This document shows, piece after piece, positions 1 to 6,593 of a stretch of 6,614 nucleotides of DNA. The DNA lies in the NCBI GenBank assembly GCA_023445955.1, contig JAEXJH010000693.1:1-6614 (forward strand), given 5' to 3'. The DNA is from Pseudomonadota bacterium (GTDB lineage Bacteria > Pseudomonadota > Alphaproteobacteria > Caulobacterales > Caulobacteraceae). A program made the position numbers and the translations under genes. Every line of letters begins with the position of its first letter. Positions within the stretch are counted from its first letter, which is position 1. The notes beneath the pieces were generated by a model. It did no database searches and was not told the DNA's origin. It worked only from the letters and a program-made list of their open reading frames with translations.

Positions 1-1
1 G

Positions 2-55
2 GTCAAGGCGACGGTGCGGCTCGCGCAGGTGCACGATCATCCGTCGTCGCCCTAA
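2..55 (+). CDS. Possible C-terminal end of an upstream plus-strand gene (partial)
   Basis: One frame entering from the left edge reads 17 codons (ending HDHPSSP) and stops at TAA (53-55). Fifteen of its 17 sense codons end in G or C, as in the real genes here, whereas the other open plus frame through this stretch has much poorer third-position GC. The fragment is too short to assign a family. A minus-strand reading in the same codon register (ATG at 40-38, running off the left edge, 'MIVHLREPH...') has a similar codon profile and cannot be excluded; that would make a gene divergent from the large nuclease-like gene. The function is unknown and the call is tentative. Confidence 0.3.
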   Translation, partial: VKATVRLAQVHDHPSSP

Positions 56-118
56 CACGCGCCTGTTCGACCGCGCTCTATCGCCAGCGTCAGTCTACCT
101 TCATCGCTTACGCTGCCC

Positions 119-148
119 TCGACCGACGAGCGACAGGCCTGCTATTGC
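119..148 (+). promoter_or_regulatory. Weak candidate promoter for the large nuclease-like gene
   Basis: TCGACC (119-124) and GCTATT (141-146), separated by 16 bases, resemble the Caulobacter-type housekeeping promoter (TTGAC-like -35, GCTA-like -10). The position would start transcription near 153-156 and leave a leader of about 20 bases before the ATG at 176, just enough for the Shine-Dalgarno. The -35 match is imperfect, and GC-rich DNA gives many such hits, so this is a placement guess based on spacing. A 6-bp inverted repeat (CAGCGT 85-90 / ACGCTG 110-115) lies just upstream and could be chance. Confidence 0.25.
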
Positions 149-161
149 CACGCTCAGATTG

Positions 162-168
162 TGGAGAA
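162..168 (+). promoter_or_regulatory. Ribosome binding site that decides the start of the large gene
   Basis: TGGAGAA at 162-168 contains a GGAG core nine bases before the ATG at 176. The alternative GTG start at 161 overlaps this motif and has no comparable site in front of it, so the ATG at 176 is preferred; the protein then begins MKWITARHLE. Confidence 0.55.
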
Positions 169-175
169 GCGTCCG

Positions 176-3100
176 ATGAAATGGATCACCGCGCGGCATC
201 TGGAAACCTGGGCCGGGACCACGCAGGGACCGTCCAGCCTACCTGGCCTCGTCGGGGCGCTGATCCGCGCTACGGTGTCCGATATCAGCCACTACCGGTT
301 CCCCGAAGGCGACAAGGGCCGGGTCCGTGGTTTCGACGGCGTGGTCGAGACAGCGGTGACCAGCCCGTTCGTGCCCGACGGGCGTTCGATCTGGGAATTC
401 GGCGCCGAGAAGGCGATCTCAACCAAGGCCCGCAAGGATTTCGAGACACGCTCCAAGGAGATCGACGAGGACAAGCGCAAGACGATGACCTTCGTCTTCG
501 TTACTCCGCAGACCTGGGACACCCCGACCGTAAAGCTGCACGATTTCGTCGACGCGCTGAAGGCCGAGTACGTGTGGAAGGACGTGCGGCTCATCGACGG
601 CGTCCAGCTGGAAACCTGGCTCGAAGAGCGCCCGGCCGTGGCGTCGAAATGGGCGCGCCAGGTCATCGGCAACTACCCCAAGGACGGGGCGCTGAGCACG
701 GACGAATACTGGGAGTTCTATTCACGCCGGTTCGATCCCCCGCTGACCGAGGACGTGATCCTCGCCGGGCGTGAGCGCGCGGCCGAAACCCTGATCCAGG
801 CGCTTCTGGGTGATCCTAGCCGCTACCCCCTGATCGCCGATTCCCCGAGCGAAGTGATCGCCTTCGCTGTCGCAGCCATCCGTCGCGCCCCCGACGACAA
901 GCGCCAGCACCTGGAAGCGCGCACCTTGGTGCCGCGCACCGATGACGCCGCCCGCCAGCTCCTCGCCTACAAGGATCTCGTCTTCCTCCCGACGGAGGCG
1001 GCCATGCCCATGAGCGGCGCCCTGGCCAGCGCCGGTCCGACGGTGATCGCGCTGGGCCAGGACCAGCCCGGTCGTCGTGAAGCGGTCCTGCCCAGACCCA
1101 CGGTCCAGGAGATGGCCACGGCCCTTAAGACAATGGGTTTCGAAGGCCAGCAAGGTCGAGACCTGGCACGCACGATCAGCCGCAGCGTGACGATCCTGGC
1201 GCGGCGCAAACCGGCGGAGAACATCGAGCCCCCGCGCTGGGCCCAGAAGGGGCGCGAGTTGTTGCCGGCCATGCTGGCCGGCAGCTGGAACACCGACCAG
1301 GAGTCGGACCGGGATCGGCTCGGCGACCTCAATGAGCCGGGAAGCTACATCGACCTGATGCGGACGCTGCAGCCGCTTCTGGCCGAACAGGACCCGTTCA
1401 TTGAGCGCGAGCATCCAATCTGGCTGACGCGCGCGCCCGTCGATGCGTTCGTCCAGCTTGGAAAGTGGCTCACCCAGGACGATCTCGAACGGTTCGAGAA
1501 GGTCGCCACCGCGGTCTTCTCAGAGGTGGCCGCGCCGTCCGACGATGCCTTTGCGCCGGTCGAGGACAGCTACAGCCACAGTCGGTTTCTCCGTAAGGGG
1601 ATGGCCCAGACTCTCCTGCAAATCGCCCTGCTCCACGAGGAAGCCCACCTCGACGTCCCGCACAAGACACCGCAGGCCTATGTCGACGATCTGATCTCCA
1701 ACCTCCCCGGCCTGAAGGCTGACGCCAGCCTGATGGCCAGCTTGCGCGACGAGCTGATCGTCCTGGCGGAGGCCGCACCCGACCCTTTCCTGGAAGCCCT
1801 CGAGCATTTGCTCGAGGGGGAACAGCCTAAGGCCCTGGCCCTGTTTGCCGAAAGCGGAGACACCTTCGGCCGATCGGGCGCTTACACGAATGTCCTCTGG
1901 GCGCTGGAAGCCCTGGCCTGGTCGCCCGACCTGTTCGGGCGGGTGGCCTTGGCCCTGACGCGCCTGGCCGAGATCGATCCGGGCGGCCGCTACGCCAACA
2001 GGCCCAAGAGCACGTTGCGATCGATCTTCCTGCTCTGGAACCCCGGGACTAACGCATCCTGGGAAGACCGCCGCGATGTGCTCGAGGATTTGTTGGCGAC
2101 CTCTCCGAACGTTGGATGGCAACTGCTCCTGGATATCCTGCCCGGCCGTCAGGACACCTCCCTCGCCACGGTCCGGCCCAGGCTGCGCGACGGGGGCGGT
2201 GATCGCGAGACCATGACGCACGGCCTGCTGGCGCAATGCACCCGGTATGTCACGGCCACGCTGATCGACCAGGCCGGCGCGAGCGCCGAACGCTGGGTCG
2301 CCCTGATCCGGCGACTGGTCGATTTGCCGCCGGACCATCGCGCGCTCGCCTTCGAGCGGCTGGATATGGTCCGCGCGGCGATGTCGACCGAGGACCGGAC
2401 CGAGGTCTGGCACGCCCTGCGCAAGGAGCTGAAGCGCCACGAAGCGTTCGCATCCACCGCGTGGGCGATCCAGGCTGACGAATTGCGGGCCTACCAGGCC
2501 GTGACCAGCCGGTTCGGAACGGAAGACCTGGTGGTGACCACCCGCACGCTGTTCACCGACATGCCGATGGCGATGCGCGACTACGAGCAGGCGATGGCCG
2601 ATCTCAAGGCGCAGCGGCAAAAGGCCTTGGCGGCCTTGTACGAGGCCCTAGGCCCAGCGGGTGTGCTCAGTGTCGTTCGCGGCGCTCCGGAGACGGGCTA
2701 TGACGTCGCCATCGCCATTACCGACATTTTGAAAGATCCGCAGGATGTCTTCGCCCTCTTCCAGACAGCGCTGAAGGATCCCGGCCTGCTCACGTTCGCG
2801 CGGATGCTGAGCGGGGTGAGCTATCATCAGTTTCGGGACCAACCGCAAAGCCAGGCCGCCTGGAAGGAGGTCATCCTCCAGGTCCAGGGCAGTGGCGCCA
2901 CGCCTGAGGCGGTCGCTGATCTTTGCCTACACTGGCCGGACACGCCGGAGACCTGGGCCTTCGTCGGCGAGCTGGGTGACGATGTCGCCATCGCCTATTG
3001 GCGCAACAAGCCCGGGATGCGTCTGGCCGCCGGCGACGTCCTGGAAGGCGCCCTTTTCTATCTGGTGGTCGGCCGGGCCAGCGCCGCTCTTCGCGCCGCC

Positions 3101-3916
3101 TATGATCAATGGGACGAGTTTCCGACGAGCGTGATCCTGCGGATGCTCGACGCTCTCGTCTCCGAGGTCAATGACGGGCGGGTCCAGGCCGACACTATGA
3201 CGGCGTTCTACGTCGAAGGCGCCCTGGGGGCGCTGGACCCACGGCCCGACGCTTCGGTGGACGTGGTGGCCGCGCGCGAGTTCGCGCTGCTGCCCTTGAT
3301 CGAGCACGGCGAGCGAAGCCTGACGATCTACCGCTACATGGCCGAGAGCCCAGAGTTCTTCTTCCAACTGATCAAGACGGTGTTCAGGGCCGAGGGAGAG
3401 GCCCCTTCCGAGAATGCGTCGGAAGCGGAAATCTCGTCGGCGACCCAGTCGTTCCGCCTGTTGATGAACTTCGACACCCTGCCCGGCGCAACGGACGAAG
3501 GAGTCGACAGCGACGTCCTTTCGGCCTGGGTCGACACCGTCCGCGCTCTGGGGCGCGAGAACGGCCGCGCGCCGATCACCGACCAATATGTCGGCCACGC
3601 CCTGGCCCACTCGACCCAGGTAGAGCCATTCTGGCCGGGACCGGTCGTCGCCGCCGAAATCGAGCGGGCGAAATCGGAGGACGTGGAGACCGGGGTTCGG
3701 ATCGAGCGCTTCAACAAGCGCGGCGTCACCACACGCGGTATGGATGATGGCGGCCAGCAGGAGCGCGATCTGGCCGACCAGTATGCTGCCTGGGCGGCGG
3801 CGGCCAAGTCATGGCCTCGGACGCAAAGGCTGCTGAAAGCCATGGAGGCGACCTGGCGCCATGACGCCGAGCGAGAAGACCGAGAGGTGCGCCTGCGCAA
3901 TGCGCGTGACGTCTAG
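176..3916 (+). CDS. Large (1246 aa) restriction-endonuclease-like / degenerate STAND-like helical protein, candidate defence protein
   Basis: The protein is probably cytoplasmic; no signal peptide or membrane segment is seen. Residues 1-165 look like a PD-(D/E)XK-type nuclease domain found at the N-terminus of some large bacterial STAND-type proteins: FPEGDKG at 42-48, GFDGVVE at 52-58, PDGRSIWEFG at 67-76, then K84, K87 and R92, and a TFVFVTP strand at 105-111. D54, E74 and a following lysine (K79 or K84) are the plausible active-site residues. Residues 190-345 have the layout of a STAND NTPase ('ILAGRERAAETL' then a strand), but where a GxxxxGKT P-loop would sit the sequence is ADSPSEV (221-227), so ATP binding is doubtful. 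A winged-helix-like stretch, including LPAMLAGSW near 363-371, follows. From about 470 to the end it is helical, probably a repeat scaffold, with no identifiable catalytic motif; the tail near 1183-1203 is Gly-rich (GVTTRGMDDGG). The frame is intact. The start at 176 is chosen over GTG 161 because of the SD at 162-168. Similarity claims rest on recalled family patterns; no search was run. Confidence 0.8.
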   Translation: MKWITARHLETWAGTTQGPSSLPGLVGALIRATVSDISHYRFPEGDKGRVRGFDGVVETAVTSPFVPDGRSIWEFGAEKAISTKARKDFETRSKEIDEDKRKTMTFVFVTPQTWDTPTVKLHDFVDALKAEYVWKDVRLIDGVQLETWLEERPAVASKWARQVIGNYPKDGALSTDEYWEFYSRRFDPPLTEDVILAGRERAAETLIQALLGDPSRYPLIADSPSEVIAFAVAAIRRAPDDKRQHLEARTLVPRTDDAARQLLAYKDLVFLPTEAAMPMSGALASAGPTVIALGQDQPGRREAVLPRPTVQEMATALKTMGFEGQQGRDLARTISRSVTILARRKPAENIEPPRWAQKGRELLPAMLAGSWNTDQESDRDRLGDLNEPGSYIDLMRTLQPLLAEQDPFIEREHPIWLTRAPVDAFVQLGKWLTQDDLERFEKVATAVFSEVAAPSDDAFAPVEDSYSHSRFLRKGMAQTLLQIALLHEEAHLDVPHKTPQAYVDDLISNLPGLKADASLMASLRDELIVLAEAAPDPFLEALEHLLEGEQPKALALFAESGDTFGRSGAYTNVLWALEALAWSPDLFGRVALALTRLAEIDPGGRYANRPKSTLRSIFLLWNPGTNASWEDRRDVLEDLLATSPNVGWQLLLDILPGRQDTSLATVRPRLRDGGGDRETMTHGLLAQCTRYVTATLIDQAGASAERWVALIRRLVDLPPDHRALAFERLDMVRAAMSTEDRTEVWHALRKELKRHEAFASTAWAIQADELRAYQAVTSRFGTEDLVVTTRTLFTDMPMAMRDYEQAMADLKAQRQKALAALYEALGPAGVLSVVRGAPETGYDVAIAITDILKDPQDVFALFQTALKDPGLLTFARMLSGVSYHQFRDQPQSQAAWKEVILQVQGSGATPEAVADLCLHWPDTPETWAFVGELGDDVAIAYWRNKPGMRLAAGDVLEGALFYLVVGRASAALRAAYDQWDEFPTSVILRMLDALVSEVNDGRVQADTMTAFYVEGALGALDPRPDASVDVVAAREFALLPLIEHGERSLTIYRYMAESPEFFFQLIKTVFRAEGEAPSENASEAEISSATQSFRLLMNFDTLPGATDEGVDSDVLSAWVDTVRALGRENGRAPITDQYVGHALAHSTQVEPFWPGPVVAAEIERAKSEDVETGVRIERFNKRGVTTRGMDDGGQQERDLADQYAAWAAAAKSWPRTQRLLKAMEATWRHDAEREDREVRLRNARDV

Positions 3917-3940
3917 TCCGCCCGGTCATTGCTCAGGCTG
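3917..3940. other. 24-base convergent intergenic junction without a visible terminator
   Basis: The TAG of the large plus-strand gene (3914-3916) and the TGA complement of the minus-strand Toprim gene (3941-3943) are separated by only 24 bases. I see no stem-loop with a T-run on either strand. Transcripts from the two sides must either end by another mechanism or overlap at their 3' ends. Confidence 0.6.
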
Positions 3941-5218
3941 TCAGGCGTCGAAGCGCTCGGCGGCCAACACGGCCTTGGCCTCTTGCTCCGTGATCGCGAT
4001 GCATTCAGCCGTCAACATGGCCAAGATCGCTTCCAGGCCAGAGTAGTCGTAGTCGGGATCGACCTGCTTCTGGGCCAGAAAGGCCTTCTGAAGTTCTTCC
4101 TTGCCCACGATCACGCCCTGGTAGCGCTCGCGCTTGTGGTCATAGCTTGTCCAGCGGATCGTCGGCGCGGGCCCCACATCGAGGTAGCACTCTATCGCGG
4201 CGGCCGTGCCGTTGATGTCGCCGACATGCTCGCCGGAAGGCCCCAGGGTCCGGAACGCCTTGAAGCGCTCGAGATCGGGCAGCTTGACGATGCGCATGTT
4301 CGGCGGCGCGTTCAGGCGCGACGATCGCTCCCAGTTGAACACGCCTTCGTTGTCGTTGTCGAAGACGACCACGATGTTGTTCTGGATCTTGATGCTGATC
4401 AGGCCACGGATGAAATTGTAGAGATTGCCGGTGCCGGAGAACGGGTAGCCCTCCTGCATGTCGACGAAATCGAAGAAGTCGGCCAAGTCCGGATAGAGCA
4501 GGTTCAGGCCGTGCCTGAGGATGTTCACGTCGGATGACCCCTCGGTCACCACCAGGAACCGGCGGCTTTGCTTCAAGGGGGCGTCAAACGACGCGCGCGG
4601 CGCCCAGCCCCCTTCGGCGACATCGGCGAACTGCCACGTCACGGGTAGTTGCTGAGCCGTCGGGTTGGCGGCTAGCAGCCGGATGATCGTGTAGGGCGTC
4701 AAGCCGTCGATATCGCTGTCTCGACGGCTTTGAGAGAACATCCGACCGGCGCCATCAGGCCCCGCGATCGGCAGGACATGGTCGAAAAAGAACTCGGTGA
4801 ACTCTTCCGAACCCTTATCGGGCGCGAAGGCCGCCGTGCTGAAGTCCGCTGTCGAGAGCATCGCCGTCAGCTCGTCGAACGTGAAGTCGTGGCGACAGGA
4901 CACCATTTCGCCCAGCGCCTCGAACTCGTCGCGACAGAAGGCGTCCGTATGGCCTAGGAGAAGCAGGCGTCGGGCCACGACGCTCAGCGGGGCCGAGTAG
5001 CCCTCCTGCATCTTCGTGATCAGCCGGTAGCTGAAGTCGTCCGAGGTCGTGACGAGCGGCAGGTGCGTGCGTTTCGGATCGTCCTCATCGGCCGCGTAGT
5101 AGTAGGGCACCTGGGTCAGGTCGCCTGGCCGGAACAGGGCGCTATGGTTTGTGAACCCCTCGTTCTTGCCCCAATCCAGGGTGATCCGGCCAAGGGTGAG
5201 GTGAATCATCGAGCCCAT
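3941..5218 (-). CDS. HEPN/Toprim-type protein (425 aa), candidate nuclease effector
   Basis: The opening MGSMIHLTLG followed by DWGKNEG and NHSALF (positions 15-29) matches the pattern I know as the HEPN/Toprim-associated N-terminal domain. A helical region follows with ARRLLLLGH at 82-90, where R84-x5-H90 could be a HEPN-like RX4-6H motif. Residues 220-350 form a Toprim fold: FLVVTEGSSD (221-230) supplies the catalytic glutamate E226, VVVFDNDNEG (283-292) supplies D287 and D289, and IECYL (342-346) is the usual later acidic element. Toprim domains of this type coordinate Mg2+ for nucleic-acid cleavage, as in OLD and Gabija-type nucleases; no ATPase domain is present here. The open frame continues upstream to 5389, but that extension is Arg/Pro-rich and overlaps the XRE gene, so the start is placed at ATG 5218, where the conserved domain begins. 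ATG 5209 is the alternative. Neither has a good Shine-Dalgarno, suggesting coupling to upstream translation. It lies 74 bases behind the XRE gene on the same strand, so a shared operon is likely. Confidence 0.85.
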   Translation of the reverse strand: MGSMIHLTLGRITLDWGKNEGFTNHSALFRPGDLTQVPYYYAADEDDPKRTHLPLVTTSDDFSYRLITKMQEGYSAPLSVVARRLLLLGHTDAFCRDEFEALGEMVSCRHDFTFDELTAMLSTADFSTAAFAPDKGSEEFTEFFFDHVLPIAGPDGAGRMFSQSRRDSDIDGLTPYTIIRLLAANPTAQQLPVTWQFADVAEGGWAPRASFDAPLKQSRRFLVVTEGSSDVNILRHGLNLLYPDLADFFDFVDMQEGYPFSGTGNLYNFIRGLISIKIQNNIVVVFDNDNEGVFNWERSSRLNAPPNMRIVKLPDLERFKAFRTLGPSGEHVGDINGTAAAIECYLDVGPAPTIRWTSYDHKRERYQGVIVGKEELQKAFLAQKQVDPDYDYSGLEAILAMLTAECIAITEQEAKAVLAAERFDA

Positions 5219-5283
5219 GGCGTCATGGAGCGGCGCCTGGGCGGAGGGTTCAAGTCGCCCGTGAGCGTATTGGCGACGGTCAT
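5206..5283 (-). CDS. Possible 25-residue leader or mini-ORF between the XRE and HEPN/Toprim genes
   Basis: An ATG at 5283, nine bases after the XRE stop codon, opens a 25-codon frame (MTVANTLTGDL..., then a PPPRRR stretch) that ends in TGA at 5208-5206. This stop overlaps the ATG at 5209, the second possible start of the HEPN/Toprim gene, as ATGA. Nineteen of its 24 codons after the ATG end in G or C, better than the Toprim reading frame over the same bases. The Shine-Dalgarno is weak for both genes, so re-initiation through this frame could explain how the Toprim gene is translated. It could equally be chance in GC-rich DNA; no family is recognised. Confidence 0.3.
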   Translation of the reverse strand: MTVANTLTGDLNPPPRRRSMTPWAR

Positions 5284-5292
5284 CGACCCGGA

Positions 5293-5724
5293 CTAGGCGG
5301 CGGCGTCCTCGCCCGCATCGTCCACCTCGGCCATCGCCCGGATCAGCCCCAGGATCTGACGGCGCGCAGGTCCGCGCAGGGTCGGCCATTGCTGGGCCAG
5401 TTCGAGGCCTTCCGACGACATCAGGAACGCCTGGACCACGCGCGAGGCCCGCTGCCCCTCTTCGTTCAGCGCGCTGTCGGGAGTCACCGGGTCAGGCAAG
5501 CCGTCGAAGAACCAGCTCACCGACGTCGTCAGCACGTGGGCCAGGGCGTGAAGCTTCGAGGCGCTGATCCGATTGGCGCCGCGCTCGTACTTCTGCAGCT
5601 GCTGGAAGGTCAGGCCGACGGCGTCGGCGACGGCGGACTGGCTGAGACCCATCGCCTTACGGCGCAGGCGCAGACGCGCGCCGACGTGCAGGTCGACATA
5701 GTGGGGCGATGGTTCGGATGTCAC
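5293..5724 (-). CDS. XRE-family (Cro/C1-type) HTH transcriptional regulator, 143 aa
   Basis: This is a DNA-binding regulator. The HTH_XRE domain covers about residues 12-73: VGARLRLRRKAMGLSQ (14-29) gives the first helices, AVADAVGLTFQQLQKYERG (31-49) the turn and recognition helix, and SASKLHALAHVLTTSVSWFF (54-73) the closing helices. The rest is a short helical tail with an acidic, alanine-rich end. The domain order and wording are typical of the short XRE proteins abundant in Alphaproteobacteria. The start is GTG at 5724, with GGAG seven bases upstream (TACGGAGCGTCGCC before the GTG), a good site. It precedes the HEPN/Toprim gene on the same strand, so it is most simply the autoregulated repressor of that operon, limiting a potentially toxic nuclease. 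That regulatory role is inference; the target is not shown. Confidence 0.9.
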   Translation of the reverse strand: MTSEPSPHYVDLHVGARLRLRRKAMGLSQSAVADAVGLTFQQLQKYERGANRISASKLHALAHVLTTSVSWFFDGLPDPVTPDSALNEEGQRASRVVQAFLMSSEGLELAQQWPTLRGPARRQILGLIRAMAEVDDAGEDAAA

Positions 5725-5730
5725 GGCGAC

Positions 5731-5737
5731 GCTCCGT
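5731..5737 (-). promoter_or_regulatory. Ribosome binding site of the XRE gene
   Basis: Read on the minus strand, this stretch holds ACGGAG, with its GGAG core seven bases before the GTG start at 5724. It supports that unusual start codon over any later ATG, which would cut into the helix-turn-helix. Confidence 0.55.
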
Positions 5738-5743
5738 AGTGGA

Positions 5744-5764
5744 AATCTGCTCGAAGGACAAATT
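5744..5764. promoter_or_regulatory. Candidate operator dyad upstream of the XRE gene
   Basis: AATCTG (5744-5749) and CAAATT (5759-5764) form an imperfect inverted repeat (AATnTG-N9-CAnATT, 5 of 6 positions matching) centred about 30 bases before the XRE start codon. It lies in the most A/T-rich patch of this region. Short XRE proteins bind such dyads as dimers, so autoregulation is a reasonable guess. A TTGTCC hexamer overlaps its upstream half on the minus strand, but no convincing -10 follows. Confidence 0.25.
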
Positions 5765-5864
5765 GGGTTGAGCGGTGTTCGCGCGGTCTGGCCAGCAGCC
5801 GGCGGTCGCGCGGGGCTCGATTTCAGCCCAGACGCGAAAGGCTGGCCCGATTAAGTTGCAGCTG

Positions 5865-5886
5865 AAGCCCGTCCCGAGGACGGCTC
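5865..5886 (-). terminator. Hairpin behind the GntR gene, possible terminator
   Basis: On the minus strand, GAGCC-GTCC, a TCG loop and GGAC-(G)-GGCTT fold into a stem of about nine pairs with one bulged base and one G-T pair. It begins about 30 bases after the GntR stop codon. No T-run follows, so it is not a classic intrinsic terminator, though GC-rich Alphaproteobacteria often use such structures or Rho. Confidence 0.35.
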
Positions 5887-5918
5887 GAAGCCATCAGGAC
5901 AACGATCCGCCCGGCGGG

Positions 5919-6593
5919 TCAGCTCGACTCGCCGCTGGGCGGATTGCCGATCAGCTGCTCGCACAGGCGCTCGGCCAGGGCCGCATCGCCCTCGGCGATC
6001 GCCTGGCCAAGCCCGCGATGCAGGGCGACGTCTTCGAGCTGGCTTTCGGGCGACTGCTTTTCCATCTGCCAGATCCAGAACCGGGTCGCCACGTTCTGCA
6101 GCGCGATCACGAACCGCGCCAGGGTCGGGTTCTGGGCGGCGACGGCGACGGCGCGGTGGAAGGCCAGGTCCATGGCCAGCATGGCGCGAAAGTCCCCCGC
6201 CGCGATCGCCGCCTCGGCGCCGTCGAACGCGTCGACGATGGCCAGGATGTCGGCGGGACGGCGATTGCGCGCCGCCAGGGCGGCCGTCCGGCCTTCCAGC
6301 ATGCGCCGGACCTGGAAGGCGTGCTCGATCTCGGCGACGTCGAGCGGGGCGACGATGGTGCCGACGCGCGGCCGGCGCACGACCAGGCCCTCGATGGCGA
6401 GGCGGCCGAGCGCGTCGCGGATCCCCGCCACCCCGCCGGCATAGCGCGCGGCCAGGGCCTTCTCCTCCAGGACCTGCATGGGCGGCAGGTCACCCAGGAT
6501 GATGTCCTGCAGGAGGAGGTCGTAGAGCCGGGTCTTCTGGAGACCGGGCGACCAGGCGCCGTGCGGCGCGACGCTATTGAGGGGCCCCTTCAT
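5919..6593 (-). CDS. GntR-family transcriptional regulator, FadR/FCD subfamily (224 aa)
   Basis: This is a dimeric DNA-binding regulator that normally responds to a small carboxylate or sugar-acid type ligand. The winged HTH covers about residues 18-83: LYDLLLQDIILGDLPP (23-38), VLEEKALAARY (41-51), GIRDALGRLAIEGLVVRRPRVGTIV (57-81). The FCD ligand domain follows: HAFQVRRMLEGRTAALAA (91-108), DLAFHRAV (142-149) with metal ligands D142 and H146, and VALHRGLGQAIAEGD (189-203) with H192. The last histidine usual in the C-terminal helix is replaced (AERLCEQLIG, Q213), so the metal site may be incomplete. The ATG at 6593 lies seven codons from the window edge without a clear Shine-Dalgarno, and the frame stays open upstream, so a longer N-terminus is possible. 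Its target genes would lie outside the window. It appears unrelated to the nuclease genes. Confidence 0.88.
   Translation of the reverse strand: MKGPLNSVAPHGAWSPGLQKTRLYDLLLQDIILGDLPPMQVLEEKALAARYAGGVAGIRDALGRLAIEGLVVRRPRVGTIVAPLDVAEIEHAFQVRRMLEGRTAALAARNRRPADILAIVDAFDGAEAAIAAGDFRAMLAMDLAFHRAVAVAAQNPTLARFVIALQNVATRFWIWQMEKQSPESQLEDVALHRGLGQAIAEGDAALAERLCEQLIGNPPSGESS

Larger units (their letters stand above)
5725..5918. other. Non-coding spacer between the GntR and XRE genes
   Basis: This 194-base spacer separates two minus-strand genes and must carry the promoter of the XRE-HEPN/Toprim unit, since the GntR gene ends behind a hairpin. Apart from the hairpin at 5865-5886 and the dyad at 5744-5764, it contains a 7-bp inverted repeat GGCCAGC (5790-5796) / GCTGGCC (5841-5847) with a 44-base spacer, of doubtful meaning. 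I see no coding frame with matching codon use and no RNA gene. Confidence 0.5.

Noticed and set aside
145..774. Plus-strand open frame of 209 codons starting with TTG, overlapping the start of the large gene
   Set aside because: Arg/Gly/Pro-rich translation with no motif and poor third-position GC; it is the out-of-frame shadow of the nuclease-like N-terminus.
1520..2620. 366-codon open frame on the minus strand inside the large gene
   Set aside because: It lies antisense to a continuous, domain-bearing plus-strand gene; long antisense frames are expected in GC-rich DNA, and its product shows no recognisable domain.
2927..3610. 227-codon minus-strand frame
   Set aside because: Antisense shadow of the helical C-terminal part of the large gene, with no domain and no ribosome site.
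3929..4537. 202-codon plus-strand frame opposite the Toprim gene
   Set aside because: The minus strand here encodes the complete Toprim signature in frame; the plus frame is its mirror, with a His/Val/Asp-rich low-information product.
5790..5847. 7-bp inverted repeat GGCCAGC / GCTGGCC as an attachment or mobile-element end
   Set aside because: The arms are short and GC-rich, there is no target duplication, and no transposase or integrase is in the window; chance is the simpler reading.
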